DNA of 64,000 nt, from NCBI GenBank assembly GCA_001600355.1, contig BCJU01000002.1:2232001-2296000 (forward strand), given 5' to 3'. The notes beneath the pieces are model-generated. The model had not been told where the DNA came from. It made no database searches and saw only the letters and a program-made list of their open reading frames with translations. Every line of letters starts with the position of its first letter. The stretch's first letter is position 1. Of the stretch, positions 19,324 through 29,400 are shown one piece after another. Made by a program: the position numbers and the translations under genes. Origin of the DNA: Meira nashicola. Its lineage: Eukaryota > Basidiomycota > Exobasidiomycetes > Exobasidiales > Brachybasidiaceae.

Positions 19324-21564
19324 ATGAGCATGGCAGAGAGCTCAGAGATGGGGAATGCTAGGCAAGAAATGGAAGACGCTGCTCCTGTACATAATGGAAT
19401 TACAATCTTTGCTGCTCATTTCCACGTCAGAAGGGGCAATGAAATCTTTTGGTCAAAAGGTCAACATTCTACTGAAAATTTGACAAAGATGGGAATCGAA
19501 TGGAAAGTTTTACCAAGTGGATCGCATTTATTGGAACGTGATGTTCTCTTTTTTGATGTAGATGCAACACAAAGAAAGCAAAGATTGAACACAGATCATG
19601 GTCACCTGGTAGGAGTTGCAGCATTCAAGAATCGAAAAATTAATATTGCAGAGCGTGAAAGTGCAGCAGGAGATGAAAATGATGATCAACGTGGAGCAAG
19701 AATGATTGCTGTTGGTATAATTGTTGATTGTGGATCACAAAGAACGCCATGGTCTCAATTAGCAGCAACATTACCGCACATATGCCAGTTGGAAAAATTG
19801 GCAGATGCGGTTGCAGCTGATCCTGGTTGTCGTGGCATACTTGAAGAATGGCTTGAAACTCATCAAAGTACGTCAAATTTTATCACAACAACTGCTCGTG
19901 ATTTGGTTTCTGATGGACCATTTTATCCACATGATCCTCTTTTGCAATTACCTGCCGTTAGCAATGCATTGGGACCGCTCTTGCCAGGTATCTTGAAAAG
20001 GTTGTTAGCATCGCCATTCCGACTTTTGATTTATACGCCCCACGGAGGCCCTGCTTTGCAAGCCGCTGGTATCGCCTTCAATCTTGCAGAATTAGTTCAT
20101 GCTGCTTGCCAATCACCAGACAATGGTGCAGTGTGCCCAGCCACAGGCAGAAAGTCAAAAAGGACAGGAGAGCATGGATTAGATGTGATAGGGATCTTAG
20201 GACTACACGATATATCAAAGTTAGAATCGGCAAATGCGGAAAAAGATGGTCATAGCTGGATAGGATGGACATCGGATCGTCTTTTACTTGAGAAACCCAA
20301 ACTGTACGATGCAGTTCTTGACCTAAGCCCAATGGCACCTACTCAAAATTCCGACTTTATCGATTCAACAGCTCTACCACGCTTTTCTCGAAGTCAAATG
20401 ATCACAAATTCGGATGGAAAACAGTCTTTTACATTGCGTAAACAGACGTGGACGACAAGAGAATTTTCCATTTACAGAGGTTTAGACGAACGAGCAAGCT
20501 ATGATGCATCTTCTATGCGACATTCAAGACGTGCATTGAGCAAACGCAAAAGTCAATCAAGTATGACAATTCCGTCAGATGTACCAGCGAATAACGCTAA
20601 ACGTCAATTGAGCTTACCTCGCTCGTCGCCCTCCAGACCTTCTACATCGACGATGTTGGCTTTTCTCACTTATTGGCTTTCAAGTCTTCGCATTTTGCCA
20701 TTAAGATGGAGGTTAAATTTACGTGAAAGTTATGGATATGTACCGTTGAGCATTCGAAGTGATGGAGGAGTTCGAGCAAGTATAATGCTTTTACCTTCTG
20801 ACGATTCAGAAGAAGAGGACGAAGAGGATGATGAAGTAGAAGCGGATGAAAGTGGAAGTACTAGAGGTTATCGCTCAGGATCAAATCGATTAAGTTTACC
20901 TTCTTCAAGTCCAATATTGAGACGTCGATCTCTAGATGGAAACCCAGAAGATGATGTAGAACGAGATGAATATATGGAAGATCCCATCTTAGCTGCAGTC
21001 GGAGTTAATTCAGTAGCCTCTCGTCGACGTCATTCTCGTTCTTTGGCTTCAAAACAGAGCACATCTCATTTAGCAAGCGAATACGGTGGAGCTGTCTCTC
21101 CCGTTCAATCGCTCAGAGGTTCTGGAGCGGATATTGATCAAACATTGTTAGAGGAGAGACAAGCAGCGCGTGAAGCAAGGGAAGGCGTTCGATTGGCTTT
21201 ATGTTTGTTCGTCAGTTGGTCAGATTGGATAGATGAATTGGTGATTTCGATTCAAGATTTAATTCATGAAAAAATTATCGAACAAATTGGTGAGAGTCGT
21301 CTTTTGGAAAGGGGAGTGAATGATCATACAGACACAAACGGTGCTGAAGATGGTAATTATTCTGATCGAGTCCCATTAATCAAAAGGAAAAAAGTCACAG
21401 GTGCAAATAAGATTATTTTATTGCCTAAAGATTTTACGCAAGTCGGTTTAAGCAGCGTAAACCCTGCAGATGTGGATTTGATTCGATTTTTGTCGAGTAG
21501 TGTAACGGATATCACCATAGATGTTCAAAAGACATGGTCAATATTTTCGTGGTTATGCTGGTGA
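19324..21564 (+). CDS. DENN-type protein of the LCHN/DENND11 (DUF4484) family
   Basis: Predicted 746-residue protein. The N-terminal part (about 20-130) carries the upstream DENN pattern of LCHN proteins: ITIFAAHFHVRRGNEIFWSKG, GIEWKVLPSGSHLLERDVLFF, GHLVGVAAFKNR and RGARMIAVGIIVD. The middle (about 190-400) has the core DENN helices, ending in FRLLIYTPHGGPALQAAG and a GILGLHDI segment. The last 60 residues (IILLPKDFTQVGLSSVNPAD) match the family's C-terminal block. Long Ser-rich and acidic inserts lie between. DENN proteins act as exchange factors or regulators for Rab GTPases in membrane traffic; a specific Rab cannot be inferred. The frame extends to a TTG at 19285, but the ATG at 19324 is the first usable start. 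Intronless. Confidence 0.8.
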   Translation: MSMAESSEMGNARQEMEDAAPVHNGITIFAAHFHVRRGNEIFWSKGQHSTENLTKMGIEWKVLPSGSHLLERDVLFFDVDATQRKQRLNTDHGHLVGVAAFKNRKINIAERESAAGDENDDQRGARMIAVGIIVDCGSQRTPWSQLAATLPHICQLEKLADAVAADPGCRGILEEWLETHQSTSNFITTTARDLVSDGPFYPHDPLLQLPAVSNALGPLLPGILKRLLASPFRLLIYTPHGGPALQAAGIAFNLAELVHAACQSPDNGAVCPATGRKSKRTGEHGLDVIGILGLHDISKLESANAEKDGHSWIGWTSDRLLLEKPKLYDAVLDLSPMAPTQNSDFIDSTALPRFSRSQMITNSDGKQSFTLRKQTWTTREFSIYRGLDERASYDASSMRHSRRALSKRKSQSSMTIPSDVPANNAKRQLSLPRSSPSRPSTSTMLAFLTYWLSSLRILPLRWRLNLRESYGYVPLSIRSDGGVRASIMLLPSDDSEEEDEEDDEVEADESGSTRGYRSGSNRLSLPSSSPILRRRSLDGNPEDDVERDEYMEDPILAAVGVNSVASRRRHSRSLASKQSTSHLASEYGGAVSPVQSLRGSGADIDQTLLEERQAAREAREGVRLALCLFVSWSDWIDELVISIQDLIHEKIIEQIGESRLLERGVNDHTDTNGAEDGNYSDRVPLIKRKKVTGANKIILLPKDFTQVGLSSVNPADVDLIRFLSSSVTDITIDVQKTWSIFSWLCW

Positions 21565-21980
21565 GGGAATATTGAAATAAAATGCCAACTGTATAGTATA
21601 TGAAGTTTTGAAATACGTATATCCTTTTTGTGACTTCACTTTCAGTGATTCTTCCCAATATTTGTGATCATGACCAACGACTGCTTTTGGCTGTAACACG
21701 TGACTTTAAAAATTTAAAAGCTTTCTCTGAGATATTTTAAAGCGTTTACAAGCTTTAAGATTGAATATTCCATCGCGCGCGTTTTGAGTGCAAACCAGCG
21801 TTCGGTGCGTTGCAGTACCGATTTTGGTTTTTACTTTGGAACTTTCATTTCATCTTCATCTCCAGCTTCTCTACACTCGTTAGCGTTTCTTTGCGTAGAC
21901 ATAATCGATCCTTTTTGTTCAAGAAAGAATTATTGTCGGTGTGATTGAGTTCAACATCGACAGGAGGAGATAAAAATATC
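21565..21980. other. Promoter region of MPP10
   Basis: About 415 bp with a CACGTG E-box at 21697-21702 and, directly after it, an A/T element (TAAAAATTTAAAAG) resembling the RRPE box of ribosome-biogenesis promoters in yeasts. A GC-rich patch lies at about 21772-21816 (CGCGCGCG; CAGCGTTCGGTGCG). The regulatory roles are inferred from motif resemblance only. Confidence 0.4.
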
Positions 21981-24947
21981 ATGACGATTACCCTAGATCA
22001 ACTCGATGATTCAAACATGGAAAAGGCTTTGATTTCTGCAGCCGGTCTTGAAGATGGCGGCAGTGCAAATGGAACAGCAAATGCGATCACAGAAAGTGCA
22101 GAGATCAAAGATTCATTTGCTTACGGAAAATCACAATCGATGGCTCTGCAAAAAGCAAAGAAATTGGCAGATTTGATCATGCAAGAACCTCATAGATTTG
22201 CCTTACATGGCGATCCACAATTAGCATCTAGTGGATTGGAAGCATTAAAAGCACTTTTTGATTTTTCGTTAGAAACAGAAAATCTTGCAATTCCACCTAT
22301 TGCTGCTACTTTGCATTCAACTTTTCCTGATGATGAGATCGTGGATGAATCAGCAAAAGCCGGATCAAAGAGGAAAAGAAAGAACACAAAAAAGAATACA
22401 AGTGTTCATCGTCTATTTGAGCAAACACCTTTAACTGAATTATCCGTTGAAGGAATGTCAGCAGGACAAGTATGGGATCAAATGGAATTGCGAAGTGCAA
22501 AAGTTTCGACTTTATTGGATGCTATTATTGTCACTGAACAGGCAGAAGACGAAGATGCTGATCAAGAAGATGAAGATGATGAAATGGAAGGATGGGGCAA
22601 TAGTCCAGATGGTGTTGCAAAGGATGAAGTAATCAGTAAAAAGGATAATAAACGGGCCAAACTTGGCCAGAGCGAAGAAGATGAAGAGGATATTGTGAAC
22701 AATCTAGATAAGCTCTCCGATGCAGAATTGAGATCGATTGGAATCGATCCTGCGCAGAGACAGGATTTCGAAAGCGCAATTAAAGAAGGCCAATTGGATG
22801 AATCGGAAGATGAGGAAGACTCTGATGACGATGCACATGGCTATCCTGGTGCCTCAGATTTGAGCGACGATGATGAATTATCTGGTGTCATTCTCACAGA
22901 GCCTCTTTTAACGGAAGTAGAGCAACAGAAACGTAAAGCAGAAATTGAAGCAAGAGAACAGCGGCAAATGCGTAGTCAAAGGCAATTCGCCAAAATGATG
23001 AAAAGGATGCAAGGAGGCTCAGAAGAGGACGATAGCGATGGGGAAGAAGAGGAGGAGGAGGAAGACGACGAAGAAGATGATGAGGATTACAACGGAAGTG
23101 ATGAAGAGGAGGAGGAAGAGGAGAGGCGAAAAAGATCCATCCTAGATAACCTCGATGAGCAAGGAGAAAGCTCAGCAACATCAAAAGCAAAGAAGGTCAA
23201 GCGAAATGCAGAATTAGACGATGACTTTTTCTCCATCGATCAATTTAATAAAGAAACAGACGATTATGGTGATGAAGGGGTAGATTTGGGAGAGGAGATA
23301 GATTTGTTCAAAAGCATCGATGAGCCTGAAGACGATGATGAGGATGAAGACGGAGAAGAGTCTGGACAAGTTTACTATAGTGACTTCTTCGGCCCACCTC
23401 CATTCAAAACGGAAACTGCACAACAAAAGAAATCTCCGCTTGGCAAATCACCTTCTAAACCATCCAATGCCGTCGAAAAGGCTCCAAAAAGAGTACCCTC
23501 TGTGCGATTCAACGATGAAGTCTCAGTTTTGCGTATCAAGGCAAGAAAAGCCAAAGAGACGCAAATTACACCTGAATTGCTTCAAATGCTTCAACAGTAT
23601 CCCGATCCTGATAGTGCTGATTTTGATGACGATGGTGACGAGGATATGGAAAGTGACGAAGAAGATTTTGAAGAGGGTGAAAGTGAGGATGGAGGGGACG
23701 ATGTAGAAGAGGGTGATACTGAAGAAGACGAAGAAAGTGGGGAGGAGATGGAAGAGGAGGAAGACGAAGAGGACGAGGTAGATGAGAATATCATGGAAGC
23801 GGAATCAGTTCTAGGCGATGAAAATAACCCAAACGGAGCAGAAGAAGATGCCGATACATTTGCGCTTTCAGATTCGGATGCGGATGCCGAACAAGAGACA
23901 GCTGAACGAGTTGCAGGTGATTTGTTTGCCGATGAAGAGGAAGATGTCGAAGATGAGGCTACTGCAAGTATGTCAAGTCACCAGCGACGTCTAAATGCCC
24001 TACAAGAAGAGATCACACGACTTGAACGGGAAAATGTTGGCAAGAAGGATTGGACATTGATGGGAGAGGCTGGATCACGCGCAAGACCAGAGAACAGTTT
24101 GTTGGAAGAAGATGTTGAATTCGAAAGTAACCGAAAGTCTAAGCCTGTGAACACACCTGAAACGACTAAATCTATCGAAGATCTGATCAAAAATCGCATT
24201 CTCGAGAATCAATTTGATGATGTTCAACGCAGGGCAACACTCCAGCCGTTAGACTATATGCCCAGCAAGATGCTAGAACTCAGTGATCAAAAGAGTTCCA
24301 GAAGTTTGGATCAAGTGTACGAAGATGATTTTGGTGGTGTGGGTGATGCTCAAGGTCAGAAGCTCGACAAAGAGTTACAAAAAGAGCATGAAGAGATCGA
24401 TCAGCTTTACGAGAACTTAGAGTCTCAGCTTGACGCTTTGAGTAACGCTCACTTTACACCCAAGGCTCCCAAGGTTTCCATTCAGACCATCAGTAATGCT
24501 CCAACGATTTCCATGGAAGAAAGTCTTCCAACAACCATGTCCAATGGTACACAATTGGCACCTGAAGAAGTCTATGCCGCAGGGGCACATAATGAAGCTT
24601 TGGAAGGTGCTTCATCGGAATTGACACCAGAAGAGAAACGCAGAAGACATCGTCAACTCCGTGATGAGAAGCGTGCAAAGAATGAACGTATTGCCGAACA
24701 TAAACGAACTGTTGAGATCAATCGCGAAGCATTTGGTCAAAACAGAGGCGGCCGTTTTGTCGGAAAAGGTGGTGCTGGAAAGCAGAATGGAAAGAAGGCG
24801 AGCGAAGAAAAAGAAGAAGCTTTACGAAAGCTTATGGGTAATAAAGGTGTCTCCGTCGTCGGAAAAGGCGATACAAATAATTCCAAAAAGGCTCGATCCA
24901 ATCAATCGAATAGCCAAGCAGCTAACGCTGCCAATTTTAAACTCTAA
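21981..24947 (+). CDS. MPP10: MPP10, U3 snoRNP protein of the small-subunit processome
   Basis: Predicted 988-residue nucleolar protein required for 18S rRNA processing. In yeast it forms a subcomplex with Imp3 and Imp4 on U3 snoRNA. The start is the ATG at 21981; the frame runs upstream only to a TTG at 21945. Diagnostic blocks are DDDFFSIDQFNKETD, YYSDFFGPP and the C-terminal core at about 664-860: SSHQRRLNALQEEITRLE, KDWTLMGEAGSRARPENSLL, IEDLIKNRILENQFDDVQR, LDQVYEDDF and KLDKELQKEHEEIDQLYENL. Between these are very long Asp/Glu tracts, typical of the family but extensive here. The C-terminal tail is Lys/Arg-rich and suits nucleolar retention. Intronless; convergent with the mL58 gene, with about 135 bp between stops. 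Confidence 0.95.
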   Translation: MTITLDQLDDSNMEKALISAAGLEDGGSANGTANAITESAEIKDSFAYGKSQSMALQKAKKLADLIMQEPHRFALHGDPQLASSGLEALKALFDFSLETENLAIPPIAATLHSTFPDDEIVDESAKAGSKRKRKNTKKNTSVHRLFEQTPLTELSVEGMSAGQVWDQMELRSAKVSTLLDAIIVTEQAEDEDADQEDEDDEMEGWGNSPDGVAKDEVISKKDNKRAKLGQSEEDEEDIVNNLDKLSDAELRSIGIDPAQRQDFESAIKEGQLDESEDEEDSDDDAHGYPGASDLSDDDELSGVILTEPLLTEVEQQKRKAEIEAREQRQMRSQRQFAKMMKRMQGGSEEDDSDGEEEEEEEDDEEDDEDYNGSDEEEEEEERRKRSILDNLDEQGESSATSKAKKVKRNAELDDDFFSIDQFNKETDDYGDEGVDLGEEIDLFKSIDEPEDDDEDEDGEESGQVYYSDFFGPPPFKTETAQQKKSPLGKSPSKPSNAVEKAPKRVPSVRFNDEVSVLRIKARKAKETQITPELLQMLQQYPDPDSADFDDDGDEDMESDEEDFEEGESEDGGDDVEEGDTEEDEESGEEMEEEEDEEDEVDENIMEAESVLGDENNPNGAEEDADTFALSDSDADAEQETAERVAGDLFADEEEDVEDEATASMSSHQRRLNALQEEITRLERENVGKKDWTLMGEAGSRARPENSLLEEDVEFESNRKSKPVNTPETTKSIEDLIKNRILENQFDDVQRRATLQPLDYMPSKMLELSDQKSSRSLDQVYEDDFGGVGDAQGQKLDKELQKEHEEIDQLYENLESQLDALSNAHFTPKAPKVSIQTISNAPTISMEESLPTTMSNGTQLAPEEVYAAGAHNEALEGASSELTPEEKRRRHRQLRDEKRAKNERIAEHKRTVEINREAFGQNRGGRFVGKGGAGKQNGKKASEEKEEALRKLMGNKGVSVVGKGDTNNSKKARSNQSNSQAANAANFKL

Positions 24948-25082
24948 TTTTCAATTTTCATTGTACGATGTACTGTATTATTTTTATCATTTATATCCCA
25001 ATATTGTACTGCTACCTTTATAGATACAAACAAATATCATCATATCCTGATGTGTTCTAAATTAAGGCGTTTGGGTGCTAAT

Positions 25083-25700
25083 TTACCATAAATTTCGGCG
25101 TTCTTTACGTAATTCCCTTTGCATGATTTTATTTTGTCCCCATGTAGCACGCTGCTTGATTGTTTGATCGATATGTGAATCTCTTCTTTGCTTAGAAGCA
25201 GGTGCGACGATTCGCACAAAAGCTGGTGAGCAACCAAATTGTTTAGCAAGCTGTAGACCAGTGTGAATGTCAGGATTCGATTGACGTAATCTTTGCATTT
25301 CAGCAATGTCCTCTGCACTTAATCGTTTATTTGAATCATATGCAAGACTTTTCTTTCGTTTTATTAATGGTAATTGTTCGGGTGAAACGGTTACTTGATC
25401 GATTGCAGAATATCTTGGACTTGCGACAGAAGGAGGTGGACGAACGATTAATGTTTCACCTGATGTCAATGCATGTCGAACAGCATTTGGTGCGAATTCT
25501 AATGGATCTTTTGGTCTTCTAGCAGGTGTATTTCGATATAAAGTATTTGATGTTGTTAAAGAACGACTTTGTCCTATCATCATATCGCATGTCATTCGCG
25601 AGCTGGATGGCGCCAAAGATGAAGTTCGAATTACATTTGGCGAAGAACGTGAGATGTTGTGAGCCACTGCGGAGCACTGTCTGATTATATTGCAAGACAT
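25083..25700 (-). CDS. Mitochondrial large ribosomal subunit protein mL58 (MRP-L20 family)
   Basis: Predicted 205-residue fungal mitoribosome protein. The first 55 residues are basic, hydroxylated and nearly free of acidic residues (SRSLTTSNTLYR), as in a mitochondrial presequence. The body contains DPLEFAPNAVRHALTSGE and the family signature at about 138-166 (NPDIHTGLQLAKQFGCSPAF, then VRIVAPA), followed by a basic helix rich in Arg, Lys and Gln. This matches MRPL20/mL58 proteins, which are specific to fungal mitoribosomes. Intronless with an ATG at 25700. A TCACGTGA palindrome lies about 150 bp upstream. Confidence 0.85.
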   Translation of the reverse strand: MSCNIIRQCSAVAHNISRSSPNVIRTSSLAPSSSRMTCDMMIGQSRSLTTSNTLYRNTPARRPKDPLEFAPNAVRHALTSGETLIVRPPPSVASPRYSAIDQVTVSPEQLPLIKRKKSLAYDSNKRLSAEDIAEMQRLRQSNPDIHTGLQLAKQFGCSPAFVRIVAPASKQRRDSHIDQTIKQRATWGQNKIMQRELRKERRNLW

Positions 25701-25850
25701 TGGGCTATTGATACGAATTGTGATTGATTATCGTTGAACGATGGAAAAGATGTCTAGCGAAGGTGATGTCTGCTCTTTTAATCTTCACCATAGCCCTGCA
25801 TGCTTTTTAATATGAATAAAAAGAAGAAATATTATGAATAAGTGACAAAT

Positions 25851-25858
25851 TCACGTGA
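25851..25858. promoter_or_regulatory. TCACGTGA E-box palindrome upstream of mL58
   Basis: Perfect 8-bp palindrome with a CACGTG core, about 150 bp upstream of the mL58 start codon and about 575 bp upstream of the divergent gene. CACGTG is bound by bHLH factors such as Cbf1 in fungi. A single copy can occur by chance, so function is only suggested. Confidence 0.35.
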
Positions 25859-25920
25859 TGTTAAACAAGTCTGAGTGGTGTCAAAAATTTAGAGAGCCGG
25901 ACGCGTCTTGAATTTTAACT

Positions 25921-25993
25921 GTTGAGCAACACTTTTAGGAGATGCTGTGCAGCAATTGCTCATTGTCAGATAGACTTACGTACTGTTGCTCAA
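25921..25993. repeat. Inverted-repeat cluster GTTGAGCAACA / AGCAATTGCT / TGTTGCTCAAC
   Basis: GTTGAGCAACA at 25921-25931 and TGTTGCTCAAC at 25983-25993 are exact 11-bp reverse complements. Between them, 25951-25960 is a perfect 10-bp palindrome (AGCAATTGCT) followed by CA, giving a third TTGCTCA word. Three copies of TTGCTCA/TGAGCAA within 75 bp suggest a multi-site operator in the divergent promoter. Confidence 0.45.
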
Positions 25994-26433
25994 CTTAAAT
26001 TGCTTGGAAGTGTTTAGCGTGTCGGGCATGCATTCATAGTCTCGAATGAACAGATTGATCGACAAAGAACAGTGACTGACAAGGCAATAATCACTTTTTG
26101 ATGACAGCATTGATCACAATCGAATTAAGGAGATTATTTACGAAGCTTCTTTTGATTTAATCGAGATTGAACAATTCTCCTAAATCAAGAGTCAAAAGCT
26201 CCTGAAAGTATTTCTTGATAGGAGCATTCATTAGCTCATTATTTCGGAATTGGCATTTTCGGCGGCGTTGATTGAATCGAGATTTTATTATTCGTAAACG
26301 TTTAGGGAAGCATAAGCAAGCATAGTCAACGGACCGAAAAGTCCAGCTGGAACAATCTTCTCTTCCACATCGCGTTGGCAAGGTTAAAATTCAAACATGT
26401 TCTTGATAACATTGCAAGGTTGAGAATATACCG

Positions 26434-29400
26434 ATGTTTGAACGAAAATCAGTGAGGGTGCAGCCTCAAGCGGCACCCTCTTCTTCGGCTTCATCAAAAC
26501 GCACAGCTGGCCAAAATACGTTATCAACATCTTCGCGGAAAAGTGCATCTGGTTCGCCAGCAAAAGGTGATTTTCTTGGGACGGATGAAGGGTATGAAAG
26601 TGAGGGTAATCTTTCCATCGCTGCAAGCTTTACACGTACAACGGCAGCCCTTAATCTAGGCTTTGATTCTGATTTTGATGACAATGAGAGTTTACCGGAT
26701 CTTACTCCTGCAAAACCTATACAGGGGCTACAAGGCGGTCAAACTGTTGCTGAAAGTTGGGATGATGACTTTATCTTCACTTCTGCCGGTGAGGGAAATG
26801 CGGAAAGCTCAAAAACTTCTGGTCCATCAAAAGACAGATCAAATTTGACGAGAGATAATTTTTCGGAAGAAGAAGAAATATCCAATTGGGACAGCGAAGG
26901 AAGTGAAGGTAGCATCAAAGCCCTTGATAATACCAAGCAAAATCAATCAGGAAAAAATCGCCTATTCCGAACAGCTTCATCACAAACTATAGTACCAAAT
27001 TCCGGTCAGGAAAATGACTCACAATCCCAATCCTCTAAGCAAGCTTTAAGCAATAGAGCAAAAAACTCAGACAATAGCACACATGATAAGAAGACTCAAG
27101 ATATTCCATCCAAACAAGGGCATTCAGCAGCATTACAATCATCTTCTCAACCTAGACAGTACGAAATTAGTAGTCAACCGACAACGCCTACATCGAAGAA
27201 GAGATGGCCACTCTCAAAACAATCTCATAAGGACGCTGTCAAAGTAGCTGTACCGACAGTTGCATCACAGTCTGTTTTACTAGCTCTGTCAAGCGATCGT
27301 CCTTTAGGCGACACAAATCGTGGAAAGTCTCCTGAGACACCGAAACATCAAGCGAAAGCGACAAGAAAACAATCCACTGCAGCGCAGACAAATGATGTTC
27401 AAACGGGTGGCGATCACGATTCATCTATCTCGAAGCGAAAATCATTTGGCTTGGGCGAAAAGACATGGTCAAAATTGCTACAGAGCAAACTTCAACGTAA
27501 GAAAGAACAAAGCGCACAAAATGCTTCATATGATCAAAAGCCTTCGGAAATGAAAGCTTCAACACAAATAGAGCGCCCATCGCTTGTACAAGATTCGCAA
27601 AAGGCGAGCATACCCTCTCGAAAGATAGTTGAGCCATCATACAAAACATTTCCTACTATCACGGAGAACAGTACAATTCGTGCAAATGAAACTTTAAAGA
27701 CTTCAAATAGAGTACCAGAAAGACCACCAGTACGTCAAGCACAATCTCGTCCATCATTGTCGGGCACTTTTGAGCAGAGCAACAAAGTCTCTTCCAACAC
27801 GGCACAGCGCAGCCCCGCAAAAGAAGAGTATTGGTACGGATCTATTTCGGAGCACCGTCAGTGGGCCTCCCGTCTGAACAAAGAATCACCGCCTCGGAGG
27901 GGCACCGTGAGGAAGAAAGATGAAGGATCGAATCATACAAGTATAAATTCTATGCCATTCAGTGAGCAGTTAGAAGAGAAGAGAATTGGAAAGCGGAAAA
28001 TGGACATCGAAGAGAAGAACTCTAGTCATGGAATCGTAAATGGTAACAGTCCCAAAAGCCTCGATCGTCCAACAAGAGCTATGCCATCTGAATCTACACG
28101 TAAGGATAGTTCTCGACCAGGCGTTTATCAAAATCGCTCGGCGTCAGATTCAACGACGATCAGTGTGACATCATCGATCGATTACGACAAATCTAGTATG
28201 GCTGGAAGCAACCTAACAGATACTTCTACGGATTCATCTGTTGCAATTTCATCACCCTTGGTAACACAAAGCCATACACCAAAGATTCAAATAATAAGGC
28301 AACTACCAAGTGATGTGGAATCTTTGCCTTCATCGACTGATTCGAAGTTATCTCGAACGCGCAGGCCGCCTCCTGTGTCAAGTGGTATAGGTAGCTTGAC
28401 AAGAAGACAAGCGGCAATGCAGTTGCAGGAGATGTCTTTGCACGACAGAAGTGCAAGTCGACAAGAGTGGCTAGACGATGATGATGATTTGAACGGGTCA
28501 GATTCACGAAGCGTTTCTTCTCGCAAAAGTGATGGCGATACAAGCGTGAAATCCTCTAAAGCAGGTGATTTAAAGATTCCTTCTCGGATCAGTAAAGCAC
28601 AAGAAGGCGTTCGTGCAGACATGATGCGCATCCGCAATTTTGCTACAGGAATCGAGGAGCTGAAAGGATTACGTGACGCTTACCATCGAATTCTAGACCG
28701 ACTTGACGATCACGCTGAGATAGAGAAAACAGCTGCCATGAAAGTTGAAACATTAAGACTGGAACTAGAGCATTCGGAGTACGTCTATGGAAGTTGGTGG
28801 GAGTGTGCCGAAGTTTTGATTGGATTGGCGGATGGAAAGAATGAATTGGAAAATGCTTCAGAGGAACGTCAAAGTGAAACGAAAGGTGAAGTCAATTCCC
28901 TCGATCAAGTCATTTCAAATGATCGCTTTTCTACGGTCAGACGATCCAATAATGAAAAAGCGAAAAGTGTGACAAACAGTCGTGCGTCTTCTTCGGCTTC
29001 GCGATATGTTCATCCTGAACGGGAAAGAGACATTCTAGCGGCCATGTTAGCAGGTACGCCGCCCGAGCAAGCATCCCCATCTAGATCTTCGGTGATGTTG
29101 CCACGAAATCGTACTACAAGTGTTGATACTCCATCGTCTCGTGATCCACACTTAGAAGGTCGAACGATTCGGGACAATAGAAGGATGTCATCTCAGAGCG
29201 TAATTGTCCAATCTCGCAGACGCACATCCGATCCTGACCCTGGAAAAGAAAAGGGAAAAGAAGCAGGCCTCGATGTACAACAACATCTGCCTTTCAATCC
29301 AGCACAGAATACCTCAAAGGCTCAATTGGATCATCTGAAGAATAATAATAGAGTCATGAGACAGACCAGTGGTGGTCGAAGACACTTACGCAGCGCTGGC

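Larger units (their letters stand above)
25701..26433. other. Divergent promoter region between mL58 and the 1344-aa protein
   Basis: About 730 bp holding two divergent promoters. It contains the TCACGTGA palindrome at 25851-25858 and the inverted-repeat cluster at 25921-25993, both listed separately, and an ACGCGT hexamer at about 25903. No gene is seen. Confidence 0.55.
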
